A stretch of 10,216 bases of DNA from Clostridiales bacterium (lineage in GTDB: Bacteria; Bacillota_A; Clostridia; Peptostreptococcales; Anaerovoracaceae). The notes beneath the pieces are model-generated. The model was not told the origin of the DNA and made no database searches. It worked only from the letters and a program-made list of their open reading frames with translations. Below are positions 7,601 to 10,216 of this stretch, one piece after another (positions within the stretch are counted from its first letter, which is position 1; the number at the start of each line of letters is the position of its first letter). Position numbers and translations under genes: made by a program. Where the stretch lies: positions 1 through 10,216 of the forward strand of contig SVCR01000038.1 in the NCBI GenBank assembly GCA_015058265.1, written 5' to 3'.

Positions 7601-8369
7601 GGGCACGAACTGCGAATACGACAGTGCGCGCGCAGTAAGAGAAGCCGGCGGAAAGCCGGAGATCATGGTCATCAGGAATCGCTCATCTGAGGATATCAAG
7701 AGATCCGTAGAGAATTTCGCGGAAGCTCTCAAGAATTCACAGATGGTATTCATACCGGGAGGCTTCTCGGGCGGAGATGAACCTGACGGATCGGCCAAAT
7801 TCATAACAGCATTCTTCCGTAATGCGGCTGTCAGCGATGCGGTAACGGACCTTCTCGATAACAGGGATGGTCTGATGTGCGGAGTCTGCAACGGATTCCA
7901 GGCGCTGATCAAGCTCGGACTCGTTCCTTACGGCAAGATCATAGATACTGATGAAAACTGCCCAACACTGACATACAACACTATCGGATCACATCAGTCC
8001 AAGATAGTAAGAGTCAGAGTCGCTTCAAACAAGTCGCCATGGCTCAGGAACACTGAGGTAGGAGAGATCTACTCCGCTCCTGTATCACACGGAGAAGGCA
8101 AGTTCATCGCTCCGGAAGAGCTGATCAGAAAGCTGATCATCAACGGACAGGTCGCAACTCAGTATGTGGATCTCGACGGCAATGCGACGGGAGACATCCG
8201 ATTCAATCCTAACGGATCGATGCATGCGATAGAAGGTATCACTTCACCGGACGGCAGAGTGTTCGGTAAGATGGCTCACGCAGAGAGAGTCGGAAAAGGA
8301 CTGTATAAGAACGTTGAAGGCAAGTATTTCATCCACATGTTTGAAAGCGCAGTGAGGTATTTCAAGTAG
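4605..8369 (+). CDS. purL: Phosphoribosylformylglycinamidine synthase, single-chain with glutaminase domain
   Basis: Converts FGAR, glutamine and ATP to FGAM. The 1254-residue chain combines the PurS-like N-terminus, the two FGAM synthase halves and a C-terminal class I glutaminase, so separate purS and purQ are not needed. The N-terminus (VYRVYVEKKEGL) and VEALPGQFDQRADSAEQC resemble the Streptococcus/Clostridium single-chain clade (TIGR01857-like, from memory). Motifs: DTYWSDHCRHTTF with DHCRH at 225-229, ETHNHPTEIEPFGGAATC from 319, GGSTGRDGIGGA (444-455), and GGKDSMSG from 775. The glutaminase begins near residue 992 (VLIPVFPGTNCEYDS), with nucleophile Cys1095 in GVCNGFQ and His1225/Glu1227 in MAHAER, where many homologs read MPHPER; the His-x-Glu pair is kept. 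The start is fixed by GGGAG and by the family-like N-terminus. The regulator gene begins 3 nt after its TAG stop. Confidence 0.97.
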   Translation: MVYRVYVEKKEGLANEAAGLRNDARTLLGISSIENVRIINRYDAENIDEGLFNECIYKVFAEPQLDNVASDLKEVTGGDPAAVFAVEALPGQFDQRADSAEQCIQIISQGERPTIRFARVYVLYGQMSEEEIDAVKKYVINPVETREAMLSMPETLAVEYEIPETVETLRGFISMSDDQLGNYIKSMGLAMDEADLALCIDYFGGTEFRDPTITELKMIDTYWSDHCRHTTFGTVIDEVRFEDALLQKAYNDYLATRATLGRTKPICLMDLATISVKYLKKMGRLDKLDESEEINACTVKVNVQVDGVDEPWLLLFKNETHNHPTEIEPFGGAATCLGGCIRDPLSGRAYAYSAMRVTGAADPLQPVSETIQGKLPQRSITTTAAKGYSSYGNQIGLCTGMVDEIYHPGYAAKRMEVGAVMAAAPAVNVRRERPEPGDVVLLLGGSTGRDGIGGATGSSKAHDSHSVETCGAEVQKGNAPEERKIQRLFRNGNATRLIKKCNDFGAGGVSVAIGELADGLKIDLDAVPKKYDGLDGTELAISESQERMACVVSASDRDEFMRLAAEENLQCVQVAEVTEEPRLVMYWNGNKIVDISREFLNSNGADKHITIAPAAPGDWKSTGLYEEGKSFGELYNKVAADLNTCSKRGLSERFDSTIGAGTVLMPFGGRNQLTPIQAMVHKIPLEVGQTDDCSLMSWGFNPYISSASPYHGAYLAVIESISKLIATGASFEDIYLSFQEYFPSLRSDAARWGLPLAALLGAFEAQMRLGIGSIGGKDSMSGTFENIDVPPTLISFAVTMDKVGNIVSPEFKAAGHKVVMLVPEAESDDNGVGRGLPRTESLMRLWNKTAELVREGKVAAAYTPGIGGVAEAVMKMTYGNGIGMDFLSDGSSDVLSLDELFGYSYGSMILELNEDVSFGRGIDARVLGTTSSDLAITWNGESVKIGDLLFLYEGKLESVFPANVDNKVGLVDNISYRAKTWPTTVYKKAEPKVLIPVFPGTNCEYDSARAVREAGGKPEIMVIRNRSSEDIKRSVENFAEALKNSQMVFIPGGFSGGDEPDGSAKFITAFFRNAAVSDAVTDLLDNRDGLMCGVCNGFQALIKLGLVPYGKIIDTDENCPTLTYNTIGSHQSKIVRVRVASNKSPWLRNTEVGEIYSAPVSHGEGKFIAPEELIRKLIINGQVATQYVDLDGNATGDIRFNPNGSMHAIEGITSPDGRVFGKMAHAERVGKGLYKNVEGKYFIHMFESAVRYFK

Positions 8370-8372
8370 GAA

Positions 8373-9251
8373 ATGGAAAGCGCAAGGTGCAGGGCTTTTC
8401 TTGAATCAGCTGAGCGAGGCAGCTTCAAAGCGGCTGCCGAAGCCATGGGCTATACTCCGTCAGCGATCAGTCAGCTCGTTGCGGCTCTTGAGAAGGATCT
8501 GAAGCTGAATCTCCTGATAAGATCTAAGAAAGGTGTGAAGCCGACGACAGAAGGCATGAGACTGCTTCCGATCGTCAGATCATATCTTGCGCGGGAGAAG
8601 GAGATGTATGAGCTTGCTGAGGAAATGCAGGGACTGTCTGTAGGTAATCTGACCATTGCTGCATATCCGAGCGTAGCGACGACATGGCTGCCCGGCTTGG
8701 TCAGGAACTTTCAGGCAGATTATCCCCATATAGAATTCAGCATCATGGAAGGGGTAAGGCAGGAAATATTCCAGCATCTCGATCAGCATGAAGCGGATAT
8801 GGGCTTTCTGGCTTATGCCGAACCGATGGATTACGAATGGATACCTCTGGCAGATGAAGAGATGATAGCTGTTGTGCCTGAGGGTCACATCTGTGCATCA
8901 GATGACAGCTATCCGGTTTCAAGGCTGGCAGAAGATCAGTTCATCATGACCTCGTGGGGCAATGATGCGGAGATACTTGAGATATTCAACAACAGCCACA
9001 TCAAGCCGCAAGTAAAGTATAAGACGTATGACACTCCGGCCGCTCTGGCCATGGTCAGGATGGGACTGGGTGTGACGATATGCAATGAGCTGGCAGCGCA
9101 GTACTGGAATGATCATCTGGTCAAGCTGCCGCTGGATCCCCCTTCAACAGTGACATTCGGGATAGCATACACGTCCGAGGAACACATGACTGCTGCTTCC
9201 AAGAAATTTCTGGACTATGCGGTGCGTTCCCTTACACGTCCTGCGGAATAA
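8373..9251 (+). CDS. LysR-type transcriptional regulator
   Basis: The 292-residue protein has normal LysR length. The winged helix-turn-helix is residues 5-65: FLESAERGSFKAAAEAM, then GYTPSAISQLVAALE and LIRSKKGVKPTTEG, matching the LysR consensus of SFxxAA, TxSAxSxxIxxLE and RxxxxxxLTxxG. A linker helix follows at about 66-88, and the two-lobed effector-binding domain starts at GNLTIAAYPS (91-100) and runs to the end. The start codon lies 3 nt after the purL stop, with only a weak AGG overlapping that stop, so translation is probably coupled to purL. That placement is unlike the classical LysR arrangement of a regulator divergent from its target. Ligand and targets cannot be read from sequence; control of purine genes or of the downstream redox genes is a guess from position. 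Transcription probably ends at the hairpin 33 nt downstream. Confidence 0.93.
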   Translation: MESARCRAFLESAERGSFKAAAEAMGYTPSAISQLVAALEKDLKLNLLIRSKKGVKPTTEGMRLLPIVRSYLAREKEMYELAEEMQGLSVGNLTIAAYPSVATTWLPGLVRNFQADYPHIEFSIMEGVRQEIFQHLDQHEADMGFLAYAEPMDYEWIPLADEEMIAVVPEGHICASDDSYPVSRLAEDQFIMTSWGNDAEILEIFNNSHIKPQVKYKTYDTPAALAMVRMGLGVTICNELAAQYWNDHLVKLPLDPPSTVTFGIAYTSEEHMTAASKKFLDYAVRSLTRPAE

Positions 9252-9283
9252 ACTTAAATCTAAGATGCATCATCTATACATGA

Positions 9284-9317
9284 AAAACACCCGGGATCAA
9301 AATGAACCGGGTGTTTT
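9284..9317. terminator. Rho-independent terminator, probably bidirectional
   Basis: AAAACACCCGG (9284-9294) pairs with CCGGGTGTTTT (9307-9317) in an 11-bp stem with a 12-nt loop. Read on the plus strand the stem ends in TTTT, and on the minus strand in TTTTT. It sits 33 nt after the LysR stop and 68 nt beyond the stop of the converging 34-codon gene, so it can serve both transcripts. Confidence 0.85.
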
Positions 9318-9385
9318 CGATAGGAAAATATATGTATTATGGGAAGATAATGATTCTGTAAATATGATCGTTCAGTTGAAATATA

Positions 9386-9490
9386 CTATTTATTGAGCTT
9401 CTCATTTTTAAGTTCGACATCTTCCATGACCGTTACAGCGCCTGCGTACATTGCGCACATTACTCCGATAATGATTCCTTCGATCAACAT
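9386..9490 (-). CDS. Small 34-residue protein, probable single membrane helix
   Basis: I do not recognise this gene. ATG is at 9490-9488 and the stop TAG at 9388-9386. The product starts MLIEGIIIGVMCAMYAGAV, an uncharged, hydrophobic stretch after Glu4 suitable for one membrane helix, followed by an acidic/lysine-rich tail (EDVELKNEKLNK). Support for a real gene is strong for its size: AAGGAGGT, a perfect Shine-Dalgarno, lies 6 nt upstream; a TATAAT promoter precedes it; a terminator lies downstream; and the segment is richer in GC and in codons favoured by neighbouring genes (ATC, GGA, GCA, GTC) than its AT-rich surroundings. It is convergent with the LysR gene and divergent from rubredoxin. 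It could be a small membrane subunit or modulator, or a type I toxin-like peptide, although no obvious antisense RNA gene was seen. Function unknown. Confidence 0.7.
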   Translation of the reverse strand: MLIEGIIIGVMCAMYAGAVTVMEDVELKNEKLNK

Positions 9491-9496
9491 GACGAT

Positions 9497-9504
9497 ACCT
9501 CCTT
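9497..9504 (-). promoter_or_regulatory. Perfect Shine-Dalgarno of the 34-residue gene
   Basis: On the minus strand this reads AAGGAGGT, an 8-base complement of the 16S rRNA 3' end, 6 nt before the ATG at 9490. It is the strongest single argument that this short frame is translated. Confidence 0.8.
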
Positions 9505-9554
9505 CTTATATCCCTAAATCGGTTTGAAGATTACTTACAAGATTTATCCGGATC

Positions 9555-9577
9555 GAAATCTGCTTTTCAGCAATTTC
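9555..9577. repeat. Small hairpin in the leader of the 34-residue gene
   Basis: GAAAT (9555-9559) and TGCT (9561-9564) pair with AGCA (9569-9572) and ATTTC (9573-9577), leaving one bulged C at 9560 and a 4-nt loop: nine pairs in total. A second short repeat, TTAAG/CTTAA, lies at 9580-9594. Both fall in the roughly 115-nt leader predicted for the minus-strand gene. They may be structural or due to AT-rich composition. Confidence 0.35.
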
Positions 9578-9611
9578 CGTTAAGTTCTGCTTAACTCTTC
9601 TTGTTGTCTTT

Positions 9612-9640
9612 ATTATAGGCCGGGATTTAAATGAAGTAAA
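9612..9640 (-). promoter_or_regulatory. Sigma-A type promoter of the 34-residue gene
   Basis: On the minus strand the -10 box is a perfect TATAAT (9617-9612) and the -35 box is TTTACT (9640-9635, 4 of 6 matches), with a 17-nt spacer. Transcription would begin near 9605, giving a leader of about 115 nt before the ATG at 9490. Confidence 0.5.
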
Positions 9641-9641
9641 A

Positions 9642-9666
9642 CTATAATCATTAATGCTTATGATTA
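9642..9666. promoter_or_regulatory. Inverted repeat and partial PerR/Fur-like box between divergent genes
   Basis: TAATCAT (9645-9651) and ATGATTA (9660-9666) form a 7-bp inverted repeat around 8 nt. Within it, TAATCATTA (9645-9653) is a 4-1-4 palindrome, and positions 9642-9656 match the Bacillus PerR box TTATAATNATTATAA at 10 of 14 defined positions. It overlaps a plus-strand TATAAT (9643-9648) and abuts the -35 box of the minus-strand promoter. PerR-family control of rubredoxin genes is known in clostridia, so a metal- or peroxide-sensing operator is plausible, but AT-rich sequence makes chance matches common. Confidence 0.3.
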
Positions 9667-9667
9667 G

Positions 9668-9688
9668 AAATACTTATGTATAAATACT
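9668..9688. repeat. Short direct repeat, AAATACT twice
   Basis: AAATACT occurs at 9668-9674 and again at 9682-9688, a 14-nt period. It lies just beyond the inverted repeat and could be part of the same control region. The match is short and the composition AT-rich. Confidence 0.25.
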
Positions 9689-9762
9689 GTATATTTCTCA
9701 ACTGAAAAAAGAAAGAATACTGTGGATTTACTTGCCAAATAATTGTAGAATTGTTGCGTAGA

Positions 9763-9781
9763 GGCTGGGCAGTGAACAGCC
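9763..9781 (+). repeat. Small hairpin in the rubredoxin leader
   Basis: GGCTG (9763-9767) pairs with CAGCC (9777-9781) around a 9-nt loop. It ends 18 nt before the rubredoxin ribosome binding site. It is a weak structure without a recognised role. Confidence 0.3.
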
Positions 9782-9812
9782 AACCACAGATATATAACGA
9801 GGAGGAATAACT

Positions 9813-9971
9813 ATGGATAAGTATGTATGTGACGTTTGCGGTTATGTTTATGATCCTGCAGTTGGCGATCCTGACAATGGTATCGCACCTGGAACAGCAT
9901 TCGAGGATCTTCCTGATGATTGGGCATGCCCACTCTGCAGTGTAGGAAAGGACAGCTTCAGCGCTGAATAG
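9813..9971 (+). CDS. Rubredoxin
   Basis: Small cytosolic electron carrier with one iron bound by four cysteines. The 52-residue product has the full family length and both metal knuckles: CDVCG with Cys6 and Cys9, and CPLC with Cys39 and Cys42. The surrounding residues are typical: [21 protein letters not shown] and [16 protein letters not shown] (9800-9805) stands 7 nt before the ATG. In anaerobes rubredoxin passes electrons to rubrerythrin, desulfoferrodoxin or flavodiiron proteins in oxygen and peroxide removal; its exact partner is not shown here. The next gene on the strand is a flavoprotein reductase subunit of the SudB/NfnA type, 162 nt away, which suggests a shared redox theme. The gene is followed by two hairpins. 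Confidence 0.96.
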   Translation: MDKYVCDVCGYVYDPAVGDPDNGIAPGTAFEDLPDDWACPLCSVGKDSFSAE

Positions 9972-9981
9972 TTAAATGTAA

Positions 9982-10011
9982 GGGGCATCCGGCAAGATAC
10001 CGGCATGCCCC
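9982..10011 (+). terminator. Hairpin after rubredoxin, weak or non-canonical terminator
   Basis: GGGGCAT (9982-9988) plus CCGG (9989-9992) pair with CCGG (10000-10003) and ATGCCCC (10005-10011), with one bulged C at 10004 and a 7-nt loop. It begins 10 nt after the rubredoxin stop. It is followed by ATCTTCATACC rather than a T-run, so termination here would be inefficient; protection of the rubredoxin mRNA 3' end is an alternative. Confidence 0.5.
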
Positions 10012-10056
10012 ATCTTCATACCTAAAAGAAACATGCGATCCGTTAAATAGGGTGCA

Positions 10057-10101
10057 TATGGGTCTGCCCGGACATAGGGCATGACCCATACAAGTTTTTT
10101 T
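10057..10101 (+). terminator. Strong intrinsic terminator just ahead of the reductase gene
   Basis: TATGGGTC (10057-10064) and TGCCC (10065-10069) pair with GGGCA (10077-10081) and GACCCATA (10083-10090), leaving one bulged T and a 7-nt loop: 13 pairs. Seven T follow at 10095-10101, 4 nt after the stem. The T-tract ends 32 nt before the next ATG, and that space has no visible promoter. It may end the rubredoxin transcript with a promoter overlapping it, or act as a regulated leader terminator. Confidence 0.8.
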
Positions 10102-10133
10102 AGCAGGCTCATTACTTAAGGGAGGAGCAAGTA

Positions 10134-10216
10134 ATGTACAAAATTGTAAGAAGGAAGTCTCTCAGACCGACCGTGACCCAGATGGAGATCGAAGCACCGC
10201 TGGTAGCACGCAAGGC
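10134..10216 (+). CDS. SudB/NfnA-like FAD/NAD-binding reductase subunit, N-terminus only
   Basis: Only 27 codons plus two bases are present before the right edge. The residues MYKIVRRKSLRPTVTQMEIE and then APLVARK match the start of the sulfide/dihydroorotate dehydrogenase-like FAD/NAD-binding subunit, known as the alpha subunit of ferredoxin-NADP+ reductase (SudB, NfnA; the small partner of a GltD/SudA-like flavoprotein). Such heterodimers move electrons between ferredoxin, NADH and NADP+. GGGAGGAG (10120-10127) provides a strong ribosome site. The family is recognised from a short segment, so the exact member is uncertain, and whether the partner subunit follows cannot be seen. An intrinsic terminator lies directly upstream. 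Confidence 0.75.
   Translation, partial: MYKIVRRKSLRPTVTQMEIEAPLVARK

Larger units (their letters stand above)
9252..9812. other. AT-rich intergenic region between the regulator and rubredoxin
   Basis: No ORF of ordinary length is present in this 561-nt stretch. It contains, left to right, a terminator, one short minus-strand gene, its leader hairpin and promoter, an inverted repeat, a short direct repeat and a small hairpin before rubredoxin, each listed separately. The part at 9318-9385 shows nothing I can name. A clear plus-strand promoter for rubredoxin could not be picked: TATAAT at 9643-9648 and TAGAAT at 9746-9751 both lack a good -35 box. Confidence 0.7.

Noticed and set aside
9763..9812. 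Riboswitch before rubredoxin suggested by GGCTGGGCAGTG
   Set aside because: The string recalls fragments of known riboswitch consensus sequences, but only one 5-bp stem is present and the remaining conserved elements are missing.

Overview
The window looks like a chromosomal piece of an anaerobic Clostridia-type Firmicute. The reasons are strong AGGAGG-type ribosome binding sites, a single-chain PurL of the Clostridium/Streptococcus type, IMP synthesis split between a PurO-like protein and a stand-alone AICAR transformylase, a rubredoxin, and the start of a SudB/NfnA-like flavoprotein. Family or genus cannot be fixed from the sequence. No phage, transposon, CRISPR, tRNA or rRNA was seen.

Region 1 (1-9251, + strand) is the distal part of a de novo purine operon: 3' half of purM, purN, a purO-like IMP cyclohydrolase, an AICAR formyltransferase lacking the cyclohydrolase domain, purD, full-length purL, and a LysR-type regulator that starts 3 nt after the purL stop. 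Together they cover PRA to GAR (PurD), GAR to FGAR (PurN), FGAR to FGAM (PurL), FGAM to AIR (PurM), AICAR to FAICAR (transformylase) and FAICAR to IMP (PurO). The AIR-to-AICAR steps and purF are not in the window and may lie upstream. Most gaps are 30-60 nt; the exception is purM-purN (149 nt), which holds a nested inverted repeat. The operon ends at a bidirectional-looking terminator (9284-9317).

Region 2 (9252-9812) is AT-rich and has no long ORF. It holds an unlisted 34-codon gene on the minus strand with a perfect AAGGAGGT ribosome binding site, a hydrophobic N-terminal two thirds and a charged tail. A TATAAT-type minus-strand promoter lies about 120 nt upstream of it. Between that promoter and the divergent rubredoxin gene lie an inverted repeat, a partial PerR/Fur-like palindrome and a short direct repeat.

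Region 3 (9813-10216, + strand) is a redox module: a 52-residue rubredoxin, two hairpins, and the first 27 codons of a SudB/NfnA-like FAD/NAD-binding reductase subunit. The second hairpin is a strong intrinsic terminator whose T-tract ends only 32 nt before that start codon, an arrangement expected of attenuation or leader control.

The core genes are known families. The less ordinary items are the split PurH function, the operon-terminal LysR gene, the small membrane-protein-like gene, the purN leader structure and the terminator in front of the reductase gene.
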